Shown here one piece after another: positions 8,901 through 16,304 of a DNA stretch of 50,821 bases (position 1 is the first letter of the stretch; each line of letters opens with the position of its first letter). The notes beneath the pieces are model-generated. The model saw nothing but the letters and a program-made list of their open reading frames with translations, ran no database searches and had not been told where the DNA came from. Source of the DNA: Sphingomonas-like bacterium B12 (lineage in GTDB: Bacteria > Pseudomonadota > Alphaproteobacteria > Sphingomonadales > Sphingomonadaceae); NCBI GenBank assembly GCA_000333335.1, contig BACX01000669.1, forward strand, positions 1 to 50,821, given 5' to 3'. Position numbers and translations under genes: made by a program.

Positions 8901-11180
8901 CATCGTCTCGGCGATGAACGCCTCGATCACATCGGTCGGGATCCACGGCGCGCCGAGCCGCGCGGTGATCTCGCTCGGCTTCAGGTCGACCGGCTGGACC
9001 GCTTCCAATGCGGAGACGACGCCGGCAAAGCGCGGATCGGCCCCTTCCTTCTCGCGCGCGAGCGCGAGCTTGGTGCGGACCGGACCGGAGAGCGCTTCGT
9101 CGGCCGGCACCCAATGATCGAAATGCGGAGTGGAGCGGACCGGGTCGAGATAGATGTCGTCTGTGAGATCAGCGATCGCGTCCGCTTCGCTGCAGCCGAG
9201 CAAGTCGGCGATGAGCGGCAGGTCGACCCGTCCCCGATCGTGGAGCGAGACGGCGAGCGCGTCTTGGGCGGCGTGGATGTCGTGCGCGACCGGCGGTTTG
9301 ACCACGCGCTCGGTAAAGATCGCGCCGGGCGTGCCGGTATCGGTCTTCTCGTCATAGGCTTCGATCGAGGCGACCAGCCAGACGTCGGGATCGTCGAGGA
9401 AGGGCTGGAGGTTGGGCCGGCGCTGATATTCCTTCTCGGAGCCCGTATCGGGATCGACGCGCGTATTGGTGACGGTGTGGTTGATCGGCCCCTGCTTCTT
9501 CGCGAACTGGCGATAGTGCGTGAGCAATGTCTGCTGGAGCTGGGCATAGGGCTCGTCGTTGAGCTGGGCGCGCAGGATCGCGCGGACGGTATCGCGGATC
9601 GGGATGAGGCCGCGGATGATTGCGGCATGCTTGGGGAACAGGCCGGTGCCGCCCCGGCCTTCCTTCACCTCGATGACGGCGGGCCGTCCGTCGATGATCT
9701 GGTGGAGCACGCCACCGGAGAGCAGGTAGCTGCCCTCCTTATACTCGGCCTCCTCGGCGGCGGTGCCGACGCGGATGTCGAGCGAGACGTCGAGGCTCTC
9801 GCGCAGCGATGTGGTGCGCTCGATCGGGTGGTGGATGCCTTCGTGTTCGGCAGCGATCGCGAGGAGCTTTGCGTAGAACGCGGACTTGAGATCGACGCCG
9901 GGGGACGCGGCGCAGCTATACTCCATGCCGAATGGCCCGCTGCGCCATTCGTGGCTCCCGAGCACGTGATTGGGATGGTCTAGGAAATAGCGATTGATGC
10001 GGAGCGGGCCGGCGCCCTCGTCGCTGTCGGGAACGTCACCGACCTCGATCCACTCGGGCACGAGCGGCACATGGTCTGGCGTGCGCTTGCTGAAGAGGAG
10101 AACGTCGACGACGACGTCGGTGCCGGCATCGTCCTTCATCGCCTTGGCCGGCAGGCGGACCGCGCCGAGGAAATCGGCCATGCTGTCGATCTGCCGGCGG
10201 GCAACGGGATCGCTCTTGTCGAGCGTGTAGCGCGAGATCACGAACAGCGCGATGCCGCCCGGCCGAAGCTGGTCGAGCGATTTCGCGATGAAGTAATCGT
10301 GGAGCGACAGGCCGAGGCGCCCGAGCGGGGTGCGGTCGCGGATGGAGAGGTTCGAGAAGGGCGGGTTGCCGATCGCGAGGTCGAAATCGTGGGGGAGCCG
10401 CGCCTTGTCGAAGTCGATGCAGCGGATGACCTGGTTGGGATAGAGGGCTTGCGCCACCCGCGCGGTGACCGGGTCGTTCTCGATACCGACGAACAGGGTG
10501 TCGTCGGAGAGGCCGTCGGGCCGCAGCCCCATGAACAGGCCGCTGCCGCATCCGGGCTCGAGGATCTGGCCGCCGGCGAAACCGAGCCGCTGGGCGGCCG
10601 CCCACATGGCGCGCACGATATATTCGGGCGTGTAATGGGCATATTGCGTGGCGCGCTTGAGCGACTGCAGTTCGGCCTCGCTGGTTTCGGCGATCAGCGC
10701 CGCGCCGAGATCCGCCCAGCCGGCACGGAATCCGCCCGAACGATCGGCGAAAATGCCGTTCGCCAGTTCCGATGCGCCGAAGCCGACGAATTTCGCGATT
10801 GCCGTCTGCTCGTCGGGCGTCGCCGGCCTCGCCTCGCGATCGATCCGATTGAGCAACCGGATCGCCTCGATATTGTCGCTGGCGCGGCCCCGCCACGAAA
10901 GCGCGAGCATGCGGCCATCCGCAAACGAGAAGTCGCGCGCCGGTGGCGAGGGCACGCGGGCGGCGTCCGCCTCGACTATGGCGATGGGCTGATGCCCGCT
11001 TCCGACGACGGCGACGTTCGCGGCAGGTGCCGCTAAAGCATCGAAATCAAGGCTGAGCTGGAGAGGCGCGGCACGGACCGGCCTGGTCCCGCCAGCAGCA
11101 TCACTTGGCGGCGCCGTCGTTTCGGTCGGTGGCGGGGTATCGAGCGCAAGCGTCGGTTGCGAGACCGTGTCGAAATTCAT
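5946..11180 (-). CDS. N6-adenine DNA methylase / helicase fusion (DarB-like)
   Basis: 1744 residues from the ATG at 11178-11180, which sits after a GGAG-containing leader; an upstream in-frame ATG at 11330 would put coding sequence through the leader. Residues ~180-290 form a methyltransferase: AHYTPEYIVRAMW, SAM motif LEPGCGSG (~207-214) and the adenine-specific NPPF (~272-275). Residues ~880-1500 form a superfamily 2 helicase: Walker A SVGAGKT (~913), DEAQ (~1073) and a C-terminal motif EQREGRIERQGN. The C-terminal ~250 residues are largely coiled coil. This methylase plus helicase architecture is shared with phage P1 DarB and annotated 'N12 class adenine-specific DNA methylases' of plasmids. 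DarB protects incoming DNA from type I restriction; that role here is inference, supported by the nearby ardC. Confidence 0.85.
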   Translation of the reverse strand: MNFDTVSQPTLALDTPPPTETTAPPSDAAGGTRPVRAAPLQLSLDFDALAAPAANVAVVGSGHQPIAIVEADAARVPSPPARDFSFADGRMLALSWRGRASDNIEAIRLLNRIDREARPATPDEQTAIAKFVGFGASELANGIFADRSGGFRAGWADLGAALIAETSEAELQSLKRATQYAHYTPEYIVRAMWAAAQRLGFAGGQILEPGCGSGLFMGLRPDGLSDDTLFVGIENDPVTARVAQALYPNQVIRCIDFDKARLPHDFDLAIGNPPFSNLSIRDRTPLGRLGLSLHDYFIAKSLDQLRPGGIALFVISRYTLDKSDPVARRQIDSMADFLGAVRLPAKAMKDDAGTDVVVDVLLFSKRTPDHVPLVPEWIEVGDVPDSDEGAGPLRINRYFLDHPNHVLGSHEWRSGPFGMEYSCAASPGVDLKSAFYAKLLAIAAEHEGIHHPIERTTSLRESLDVSLDIRVGTAAEEAEYKEGSYLLSGGVLHQIIDGRPAVIEVKEGRGGTGLFPKHAAIIRGLIPIRDTVRAILRAQLNDEPYAQLQQTLLTHYRQFAKKQGPINHTVTNTRVDPDTGSEKEYQRRPNLQPFLDDPDVWLVASIEAYDEKTDTGTPGAIFTERVVKPPVAHDIHAAQDALAVSLHDRGRVDLPLIADLLGCSEADAIADLTDDIYLDPVRSTPHFDHWVPADEALSGPVRTKLALAREKEGADPRFAGVVSALEAVQPVDLKPSEITARLGAPWIPTDVIEAFIAETMEVTTSIHHTIAVASWTVDKVPFIGHVGSSSVWGTPRRGAADLIEDALNSSIPKIYDTIRDIDGSERRELNTTDTEAAKEKLAAIKSTFETWVWTDSERADRLVRIYNDAFNNLVPRAFNGRHLKLPGASTTIQMRDHQKRVVWRIIAAGTTYVAHSVGAGKTFSLCAAVMEQRRLGLVNKPMIAVPNHCLAQIAREFLMLYPTARILVADDTNFVREKRQRFLGRAATGNWDAIIITHDAFRFIPAPASFERSLIEEQLASYEVLISGIDSDDRVSRKRVERLKEGLRRRLENLAARKDDLLHIGEIGIDQMLVDEAQQFRKLTFATNLGDLKGVDPEGSQRAWDLYVKGRYLAGINPGRELVLASGTPITNTLGEMYTLQRFMQPDELAAKGMHEFDAWAANFGDTRTELELQPSGSYKPVTRFCEFVNVADLMAMYRTIADVVLKDDLRQYVKLPEVRGGKRKIVVAKSGAPFKSYQRVLAKRIQAIENRSGRPQKGDDILLSVITDGRHSAIDLRFVDQQVGNEEGNKLNLLIDNVHRIWRETADLRYTDPETGRPYPLPGAVQMVFSDLGTEAALETRGFSAYVWIREQLIGMGVPADQIAFMQHYKKNSAKQRLFADLNRGAKRILIGSTATMGTGVNAQQRLKALHHLDVPWIPSDIEQREGRIERQGNQNDEIELYGYATSGSMDATNWQMLERKARFIAMAMSGDRSIRRIEDVGSNVNQFALAKALASGDDRLMRKAGLDAEVARLLRLRDAHVDDQYNIRKTIRRTTDAISAAHRKIAALEADIAKRLPRREGEAIFDPGDGSIITDRKAVGERILALAAQARRRGQVARQRLGTYYGFDLELSVDEVMDDDRHRAIETGIAILHHGEQRGFEISDKTRWNSLIGRIEGSIRNLDIELAGVRAALEADERRLPAFEARVGQDFPDTALLDDKLQELAALEADLATSKGEFEAGTQADADSSAGDAPETELREAA

Positions 11181-11194
11181 GGAAGGGCTCCATC

Positions 11195-11245
11195 GGCGGA
11201 TGATCGCCCAAGCCCCTCCCCCTTCCCTCTCAAGCCCGGACGGGC
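11195..11245 (-). promoter_or_regulatory. Two-hairpin leader with GA-rich tract (copy 2)
   Basis: In transcript order: a GCCCG/CGGGC hairpin (arms 11241-11245 and 11234-11238), a GA-rich tract (11213-11230), then a short GGCG/CGCC stem (arms 11205-11208 and 11195-11198). The GGAG ribosome site and the start of the methylase/helicase gene at 11180 follow. The stems are weaker than in other copies but the order is the same. Confidence 0.5.
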
Positions 11246-11334
11246 AGCGCGCCTTGTGTCGGCGAGGATCCTGCGTGCTCTCGCTCTCGTGATGGGTCGA
11301 CGCGGGCGTCATCGATGGTCGCCCAAGCATTTTC

Positions 11335-11363
11335 TTGTCTAAACGCGACAGACGCGCTATCTT
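11335..11363 (+). promoter_or_regulatory. Sigma-70-like promoter of the AbrB/VapC pair
   Basis: TTGTCT (11335-11340) and TATCTT (11358-11363) are separated by exactly 17 bp and lie 30 bp before the antitoxin start. Both hexamers differ from consensus by two bases at most. The region between the divergent large gene and the antitoxin is locally AT-rich, as expected for a promoter that the AbrB-type antitoxin may itself control. Confidence 0.6.
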
Positions 11364-11393
11364 ACTTGCGTCTTACTTTTTGGGAGAATTGCC

Positions 11394-11669
11394 GTGGTAT
11401 CCCCGCAAAAGCGGCAGACCACAATCATCTCGACCAAGGGCCAAGTGATCCTGCCCAAGGCCATCCGCGACCAGCGGCATTGGCCGGCGGGGATGCGGCT
11501 GACGGTTGAGAGCACCTCCGACGGCGTGCTGTTGAAGCCTGCCGCTATTTTCCCGCCGACGAGCGTCGAGAAGGTGTTCGGCTCACTACCCTATGCGGGC
11601 AAAGCGAAGTCGATCGAGGAGATGGACGCCGCCGTCGCAGCCGAGGCGAAGCGGCGTGCGCGCGATTGA
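11394..11669 (+). CDS. AbrB/MazE/SpoVT-family antitoxin
   Basis: 91 residues starting at a GTG with GGGAG 8 nt upstream. The N-terminal swapped-hairpin AbrB domain is clear: TTIISTKGQVILPKAIRD, then GMRLTVE and GVLLKP. The C-terminal tail (VEKVFGSLPYAGKAKSIEEMDAAV) is the segment that usually fills the active site of a PIN toxin. It overlaps the toxin gene by 14 bp. Expected role: neutralise VapC and repress the shared promoter. Confidence 0.9.
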   Translation: MVSPQKRQTTIISTKGQVILPKAIRDQRHWPAGMRLTVESTSDGVLLKPAAIFPPTSVEKVFGSLPYAGKAKSIEEMDAAVAAEAKRRARD

Positions 11670-12039
11670 TACCAATGTCGTCGTCCGCTTCCTCGCCGGC
11701 GACGACAAGCAGCAGGCCAAGGCGGCGCGCACGGCGGTCGCAGCCGGTGACATATTCATCGCCACGACGGTGGTGCTGGAGAGCGAATGGGTGTTGCGCA
11801 GCGCCTACGGGTTCGAGCCGAGGCAAATTGCCGTAGCGCTGCGCGGCCTCGCCGGTCTTCCCGGCGTCACGATCGAAGAACCGACGGTGCTTGCTCAAGC
11901 ACTCGACTGGATGGAAGCGGGCATGGATTTCGCCGACGCCCTGCATCTTGCCAAAGCCGGAGAATGCGACGCCTTCCTGAGTTTCGACCGCAAGCTCGCC
12001 AAAGGGCAAGCGACAATACCGGTCCTTGCTCCAAAATAG
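11656..12039 (+). CDS. vapC: VapC-family PIN-domain toxin
   Basis: 127 residues from a GTG at 11656 inside the antitoxin's last codons. PIN-domain acidic residues are all present: D5 (AIDTNVVVR), E42/E44 (LESEWVL), D94 (DFADALHLA) and D111 (SFDRKL). The family cleaves RNA, often initiator tRNA or the ribosomal sarcin-ricin loop, using Mg2+. The pair looks intact, unlike the ParDE-like pair at 4099-4660, and may serve in plasmid maintenance. Confidence 0.9.
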   Translation: MRAIDTNVVVRFLAGDDKQQAKAARTAVAAGDIFIATTVVLESEWVLRSAYGFEPRQIAVALRGLAGLPGVTIEEPTVLAQALDWMEAGMDFADALHLAKAGECDAFLSFDRKLAKGQATIPVLAPK

Positions 12040-12139
12040 CCGCCGCAGCCCTGTCCGATCGCATTAATCGTTCACCTGGCCATTCGCCGATCCGCTTGCC
12101 GCGCAAGGCGGGAGATGACGATAGTCGCATCGATAACGG

Positions 12140-12745
12140 CTAGATTTGAAGCCATCGCCTCATCGTCGGAAACGGGATCGCAGAGTGAGGCCGCGGCAAA
12201 TCAGTCATACCGGCGGCGGCGAGCCCGTGGACACCGAAATAATAGCCCGATGCGACCTGATCGTGGAGCGCGAGACCATCGCCTTCAAACCCGCGAAAGA
12301 AGGGTATGCGCGTGTCGATACCGACGGCGGCCGCCGCGGCGTAGCTCCAAGCCACCGCCTCGCATTCGCCACACTGCAAGATCGCCCTGACGGTGGGGTC
12401 GTCGGGCCCGACTTCGGAGATGTTCGCATCGATCCACTGGCCCATGGTCTCGGACACGCCGCTCAGATCGCCGCTAGCGATCGATCGGAATTGGCCTGGA
12501 ATGATGGCCAGATGCCCCGCCTCGTGCAAAAGTTCGCCGGCGATGTCGTCCGCCGCACTTTCGACGCGAAGCACGCCGTCAGCGATCTCCACTCCAGCGA
12601 GGAACCCGTCGACTTTGGCATCCTGTTGGACCACGAGCCCAAGACCTTCGAGAAACGCGAAGACGCGAGCGAACGCACCGTCGAATTCGATCGGCGCGGC
12701 TCTCGAACCTCGTTGTCGGCTCATGCGCGCAGTCTCAAGCAGCAT
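12140..12745 (-). CDS. Zincin-like protein with HEAGH motif
   Basis: 201 residues if started at the ATG at 12745; the in-frame ATG at 12724 is an alternative. LLHEAGHLAI (HEAGH at ~74-78) fits a zinc metallopeptidase HExxH site, and GECEAVAWSYAAAAA downstream supplies a plausible third ligand. The first ~60 residues resemble a small alpha/beta domain. The overall layout recalls ImmA/IrrE or ArdC-type plasmid zincins, but no family is securely recognised. Its start overlaps the 3' end of the HD-domain gene by 11 bp, so the two are translationally coupled. Confidence 0.6.
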   Translation of the reverse strand: MLLETARMSRQRGSRAAPIEFDGAFARVFAFLEGLGLVVQQDAKVDGFLAGVEIADGVLRVESAADDIAGELLHEAGHLAIIPGQFRSIASGDLSGVSETMGQWIDANISEVGPDDPTVRAILQCGECEAVAWSYAAAAAVGIDTRIPFFRGFEGDGLALHDQVASGYYFGVHGLAAAGMTDLPRPHSAIPFPTMRRWLQI

Positions 12746-13301
12746 CTGGGGTTGATCCCGGATATGTGGCGATCTTCAGCGCCAGCCGGGTCGCAAGACC
12801 GCGATGCGCGACACCGAGAACCCTCAGTATCTCGATAGACTCGCTGCGATAGGTCTCGACGCGCTCAACGCTCCAATGCGCGGGCGCGCCACGGAGATTA
12901 CTGATCCGGTCGGCCAGCTTGACGCACCAGACAGCGTGCGGCTGCCGACGGATGCGAGCCAGACTATCCGTCATCGCCTCGCCCTTCGGTAACGACGGAT
13001 CTTTCGAGAGGGCGGTAACACCGCTCGCGACGGCTATCCCGAAACGTCGTTCCAGATCCTCGGGCTGCACCGATTGATCCTCAACGGCGTCGTGGAGAAT
13101 GGCGCAGCACAAGGCGAGTTCGATGTCGTCGATCGGTTCGCTGAGATGCGCGCTCATGACCTCGAGCGCCACGAGACCCAGATGGCGCAGATAGGGCAGT
13201 TGCGTGCCGGGCACCTTCTGCTTGTTGTGGGCATGGGCCGCAAAGTCCCAGGCTTCTGTGACCCGATCCGAAAAGCTTACGGAGATGTCGTTGGTGCTCA
13301 T
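12735..13301 (-). CDS. HD-domain protein, small alarmone-hydrolase-like
   Basis: 188 residues. The residues that define the (p)ppGpp-hydrolase HD domain are present in order: AHNKQK (H25) and YLRH (H40), LHDAVED (H70-D71 and E74-D75), and VKLADRISN (D131, N135). There is no synthetase, TGS or ACT domain, so it matches stand-alone Mesh1/SAH-type hydrolases that remove the 3' pyrophosphate of (p)ppGpp or hydrolyse NADPH. It overlaps its neighbours on both sides (ATGA with the DUF6283 gene; 11 bp with the zincin gene), which marks one operon. Substrate not determinable from sequence. Confidence 0.75.
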   Translation of the reverse strand: MSTNDISVSFSDRVTEAWDFAAHAHNKQKVPGTQLPYLRHLGLVALEVMSAHLSEPIDDIELALCCAILHDAVEDQSVQPEDLERRFGIAVASGVTALSKDPSLPKGEAMTDSLARIRRQPHAVWCVKLADRISNLRGAPAHWSVERVETYRSESIEILRVLGVAHRGLATRLALKIATYPGSTPDAA

Positions 13302-13708
13302 CGCGAAAGCCCCCCGTCGACCTCGACCTTGTCAGGCAATCCCACCTGAGGGCCTCGACAGGATGACAGTGAGGGGTCGTCGCATTCGACCCCGTTCGCC
13401 ACGGCCATGGCGCGATAGTCCTCGTAAAGTGGCAGATCGCCAGAGCGCTCTAATTGCACGAGGTCACCACGCGCATAGGCCAACCGAACCGTCAAATTGT
13501 GATCGGCCCCCCGGCTCAGAAACCCCGCGCACATGGTGGGATGTTCCTCAGCTGATTTGTGGCATGCGAAGACGCGCTTCGATAGATCGTACGCCGTATG
13601 CGCCAGCGCACGAAAGCGATCGGGTTCGAAGCGACCGGGCGCGACGTCGCGTCGCCAGGGGCACTCCGCGCATGGGCGTCCAGGGGCATCATATCGGTCA
13701 GTTGCCAT
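13298..13708 (-). CDS. DUF6283 family protein
   Basis: 136 residues from the ATG at 13706-13708 (GGAG 9 nt upstream); an earlier ATG at 13726 is less likely. The N-terminal CAECPWRRD, then FACHKS and CAGFLSRGADHNLTVRLA, form the conserved Cys/His pattern of DUF6283, suggesting a bound metal. It overlaps the HD gene start by 4 bp. The family is found mostly in phage and plasmid gene sets and has no assigned function. Confidence 0.7.
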   Translation of the reverse strand: MATDRYDAPGRPCAECPWRRDVAPGRFEPDRFRALAHTAYDLSKRVFACHKSAEEHPTMCAGFLSRGADHNLTVRLAYARGDLVQLERSGDLPLYEDYRAMAVANGVECDDPSLSSCRGPQVGLPDKVEVDGGLSR

Positions 13709-13774
13709 GATGGCGCGCTCCCACACTAGCGCGGCGTTCGCAATACATAGCCATCCTTCTCATGCGTTCCCGAA

Positions 13775-13800
13775 GGATGCGGGCCGAGCGGCCCGCATCC
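13775..13800 (-). terminator. Perfect 11-bp hairpin after the gene at 13802
   Basis: Arms 13775-13785 and 13790-13800 with a 4-nt loop begin 2 bp after the stop of the minus-strand gene. No T-run follows. Placement and size match the hairpin after the DUF2493 gene (1006-1035), suggesting a shared 3'-end device that stabilises or terminates the message. Confidence 0.5.
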
Positions 13801-13801
13801 C

Positions 13802-14050
13802 TCAGCAAGACCGGTCGCCGAGATTGACGCTTCGCTCCGAGCATTCGAGGTAAATGCCAAGTGCCGCGGCCTCGTCATAAGTGAGGTCTCGATAGTCCCC
13901 GGCGTCAGGATCGCTCCCCATCTCCACCACCGGCTGGATCGAGATGATCTGCCCACCGGGGAGCACGACATGATTGGGGAATTCCTCGCTCTCGGTCGTC
14001 CCGTCGGGGACAAGGCACGTCCCGGCGAGCGTGAAGCTGATCTCCTTCAT
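13802..14050 (-). CDS. Hypothetical protein
   Basis: 82 residues; its ATG overlaps the stop of the upstream gene by 4 bp. Sequence features: SFTLAGTCLVPDGTT, FPNHVVLPGGQIISIQPVVEM, DLTYDEAAALGIYLECSERS. Predicted mixed beta/alpha, acidic. No family recognised; it appears to be the distal gene of a two-gene unit ending at the 13775-13800 hairpin. Confidence 0.6.
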   Translation of the reverse strand: MKEISFTLAGTCLVPDGTTESEEFPNHVVLPGGQIISIQPVVEMGSDPDAGDYRDLTYDEAAALGIYLECSERSVNLGDRSC

Positions 14051-14502
14051 GCCGCGTCCGCCATATCGAGCGTATCCGCGACGATCTCGATCCGCGCATT
14101 GGGATAGCCGTGCGCCCTCAGCCAGCTCTGGGCCTCCGCTTCGTTGGCCGCGATATGGACGAGTTCGTCGCCGCCCATGAAGGGGCTCAGCACCAACGCC
14201 TCGCCCGCCTGCGGCACCCGCTCGATAGTGAAGGTGCCGGGGCTGTCGGCGGTGTAAAGGCGGTTGATCGACATGATGATCACGTCATCCGTGCCCCAGT
14301 CGCCGAGGTGAAGTTTGAAGTCGCCCGGTCGTCCGTCGCGGGCGCAGCGCTTCTCGGTGAGGCTACCGGTGCCGTTGCGATCTTTCCAGGCGCTCAGCTT
14401 GCGCTTGAACCGCGCGGGCGGCTGCGGCGTGCCGTCGGAGAAGCGGATGATCGCGCCGAGCGGCGCGCGGTCGATGACGTCTTGGGCTGTGGTGATGGTC
14501 AT
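14047..14502 (-). CDS. Hypothetical protein
   Basis: 151 residues, ATG at 14500-14502. It starts MTITTAQDVIDRAPLGAIIRF and contains PPARFKRKLSAWKDRNGTG and a C-terminal AQSWLRAHGYPNARIEI segment. Such proteins accompany anti-restriction and PRTRC genes on sphingomonad plasmids in my recollection, but I cannot name a family. The leader is one of the best copies of the two-hairpin/GA-rich element. Confidence 0.6.
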   Translation of the reverse strand: MTITTAQDVIDRAPLGAIIRFSDGTPQPPARFKRKLSAWKDRNGTGSLTEKRCARDGRPGDFKLHLGDWGTDDVIIMSINRLYTADSPGTFTIERVPQAGEALVLSPFMGGDELVHIAANEAEAQSWLRAHGYPNARIEIVADTLDMADAA

Positions 14503-14519
14503 GGTGGGCCTTTTCGAAA

Positions 14520-14593
14520 CGATCGGTGGGGAGTTCCGCCCGATCGCATCACCCTTCCCTCTCCCCTCCCGCCCATTGGCCCTTGCAGGCGGG
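14520..14593 (-). promoter_or_regulatory. Two-hairpin leader with GA-rich tract (copy 3)
   Basis: In transcript order: a 6-bp stem (arms 14588-14593 and 14568-14573), a GA-rich tract (14551-14570, sharing its last bases with the stem), and a perfect 7-bp stem CGATCGG/CCGATCG (arms 14540-14546 and 14520-14526). The start codon at 14502 follows after 17 nt. Confidence 0.55.
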
Positions 14594-14604
14594 CTCCGCG
14601 ACGC

Positions 14605-14868
14605 TCAGCCGGAGCGGCCGCTCAACGCCACATAATTCTCTTCGAGTCTGCTGAAGGCCTCGTCGACCGGCCTCGTCCGTCCCATCTTAGAATCGGCGAT
14701 TCCTCGCGCGATCGAGGCATCAAGGGCAGCCAGCAGAGTTTCACGCTCCTGGATTAGGTGTAGACCCGCGCGGAGCACCTCGCTCTCGGACCCGTAGCGA
14801 CCACTTTGGACGAGCTCTGACATGTAGGCTTCGAGCTGCGGCCCCAAGTCAGCGTTGATCAACGTCAT
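14605..14868 (-). CDS. ParD-like antitoxin without a partner toxin
   Basis: 87 residues from the ATG at 14866-14868; GAGGAG lies close upstream, so a TTG two codons later or the ATG at 14886 are possible. The ribbon-helix-helix pattern is clear: INADLGPQLEAYMSELV, QSGRYGSESEVLRAGLHLIQE. The tail (RTRPVDEAFSRLEENY) matches antitoxin tails. No ParE-like frame follows: the next 100 bp are the leader of the next gene. It lies 37 bp after the PRTRC ThiF gene on the same strand, so it may be the last gene of that operon and could act as its repressor (inference). Confidence 0.75.
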   Translation of the reverse strand: MTLINADLGPQLEAYMSELVQSGRYGSESEVLRAGLHLIQERETLLAALDASIARGIADSKMGRTRPVDEAFSRLEENYVALSGRSG

Positions 14869-14905
14869 TCTCCTCGCCGGTATCATCGCTCAAAATCAAC
14901 GACGT

Positions 14906-15655
14906 TCAAGATGCTTGGGGAAGCGGGATCGGCACCGTCTGACCGCTCGACAGATTGATGAAGGCGCCGGCATGTGCGATCGAGCCCCGGCCGAGCAGGT
15001 CGAAGAGCAGGCCGAGCGCGTGGCTCGCCACGATCCGGTTCACGAACAGCGACTGGCGATCAAGGGCCTCGGCGACCGAGCAGGACGGCGCGTCATCCTC
15101 GGCGAATGTCTCGTCGGCGAGTTCCGGGAAAATCTCCAGCACGGTGAGCAGGCGGCGAGCATCCTGAGAACCCGGCCGCGTCGGACATCCGATGAGGAAC
15201 TGCCCGTCGGTCGCCCGGTTGCCGAGATCCATCCAGTAGGCCGGAGGAGCCGTTCGCTGTCCGATGGCCTCGCCGAGCTTGCGCCGGGCCGACGCAGTGT
15301 CGACGCAGCTGATGAGGAGGTCGACATTCTCGATACCAATCGCGGCCGGCGCGCGACCATGCACCGCCGTCCAGTCGAGACCGTGTGCGAGATTAATCCG
15401 CTCGGTGAGCGTGCGCGCTTTCGAATTGCCGATATCGCAGCGATAGAAAGGCTGGCGCCCGAGGTTCGCCTCGGTGACGACATCGTCGTCGACCACGGTG
15501 ACGGCGAGCGACCGCGAAGAGATTGCCCGGAGAGCGGTGTCGAGCGAGGCGAGGCCCATCAGCATCTGCCCACCGTTGCCGCCGCACCCGACGAGCATGA
15601 CGCGGATCGCGCGGCGGTTGAGGGTATCAGCAAGATAGTGGCGATCATTGGTCAT
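14906..15655 (-). CDS. PRTRC system ThiF family protein (E1-like)
   Basis: 249 residues. E1/ThiF adenylation-domain features: nucleotide loop VGCGGNGG (22-29), DDDVVTEANLGRQPF (the family's N-x-x-R-Q motif at ~64-70), and CVDTASARR (~117-125). PSCSVAEALDRQ places Cys192 as candidate catalytic cysteine. ThiF/E1 enzymes adenylate the C-terminal glycine of a ubiquitin-like protein, and many then form a thioester. In this cassette the likely substrate is protein C, which ends in glycine. Its start overlaps the end of the protein A gene by 11 bp, indicating coupled translation. Confidence 0.9.
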   Translation of the reverse strand: MTNDRHYLADTLNRRAIRVMLVGCGGNGGQMLMGLASLDTALRAISSRSLAVTVVDDDVVTEANLGRQPFYRCDIGNSKARTLTERINLAHGLDWTAVHGRAPAAIGIENVDLLISCVDTASARRKLGEAIGQRTAPPAYWMDLGNRATDGQFLIGCPTRPGSQDARRLLTVLEIFPELADETFAEDDAPSCSVAEALDRQSLFVNRIVASHALGLLFDLLGRGSIAHAGAFINLSSGQTVPIPLPQAS

Positions 15656-16304
15656 CGGAACCTCCCGAGAAGGGGCTGCGGGGAAGCGGCAGGAAGAGGC
15701 CGTCGGCGCAGAGACGCGACACCATCATCGTGCCGTCGGGATTCCCGAGGCGACCGAACACCAGGGCGATCTTCGTGGCGTGGGCATCATCGGCATCGTC
15801 GGTCGAGCTGAAGAAGGCCGGACCGTCACCGTGACTGTGGATGTCGCAGACGAGATGCCAGCCGGGGGCGATCGACGGAGGACGATAGACGAGGCGAGAG
15901 GGTGTCGCCTCCTCGATGATCGGCCAGGCGAGAGTGAACAGGCCCGAATCCTCGTTCCAAAGGATGAAGGCGGCCGACTCGTTGGGCAAGGCGCCAGCGA
16001 AGCGTTCGAGGACGCACCCGAGCAGGTCGACCGGGATCAGCCCGCACCGCAGGTCGGCGCGCGGGCCGCCGGTGTCGCCGTAGGGAAGGCTCGCGGCCAG
16101 CGGCTCCGTGATAGGGACATCGAGGGCCAGCCACGGTCGGCGCAGGACGAGTATCACGCCGTCGGCGCCGACCACGAGGCCGCGGCCCGCCCGCGCCGCG
16201 CGGAGTGCATCGATCGCGGGCGATCGTCCGTGGGGCGGGACCGGATAGCAGGGAATGGCGTCGAGCACGGCGGCCGCAGTCGGATGCTCTGCGAGCGCGC
16301 TCAT
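15645..16304 (-). CDS. PRTRC system protein A (JAB/JAMM domain)
   Basis: 219 residues; ATG at 16302-16304 overlaps the stop of protein B by 4 bp. The JAMM metal motif is intact: HSHG (H156, H158), seven residues, then S166-x-x-D169, with E110 a candidate upstream glutamate. JAB/JAMM proteases remove ubiquitin or ubiquitin-like proteins from targets, or trim them, using Zn2+. The cassette context (E1-, E2- and Ub-like proteins) makes an isopeptidase or maturation role likely, though no substrate is known for PRTRC A. Confidence 0.9.
   Translation of the reverse strand: MSALAEHPTAAAVLDAIPCYPVPPHGRSPAIDALRAARAGRGLVVGADGVILVLRRPWLALDVPITEPLAASLPYGDTGGPRADLRCGLIPVDLLGCVLERFAGALPNESAAFILWNEDSGLFTLAWPIIEEATPSRLVYRPPSIAPGWHLVCDIHSHGDGPAFFSSTDDADDAHATKIALVFGRLGNPDGTMMVSRLCADGLFLPLPRSPFSGGSDDQ

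Noticed and set aside
6264-9983. 1239-codon open frame on the plus strand
   Set aside because: It is entirely antisense to the methylase/helicase gene, shows Arg/Asp/Gly-heavy composition and has no ribosome site; long shadow frames are common in GC-rich DNA.
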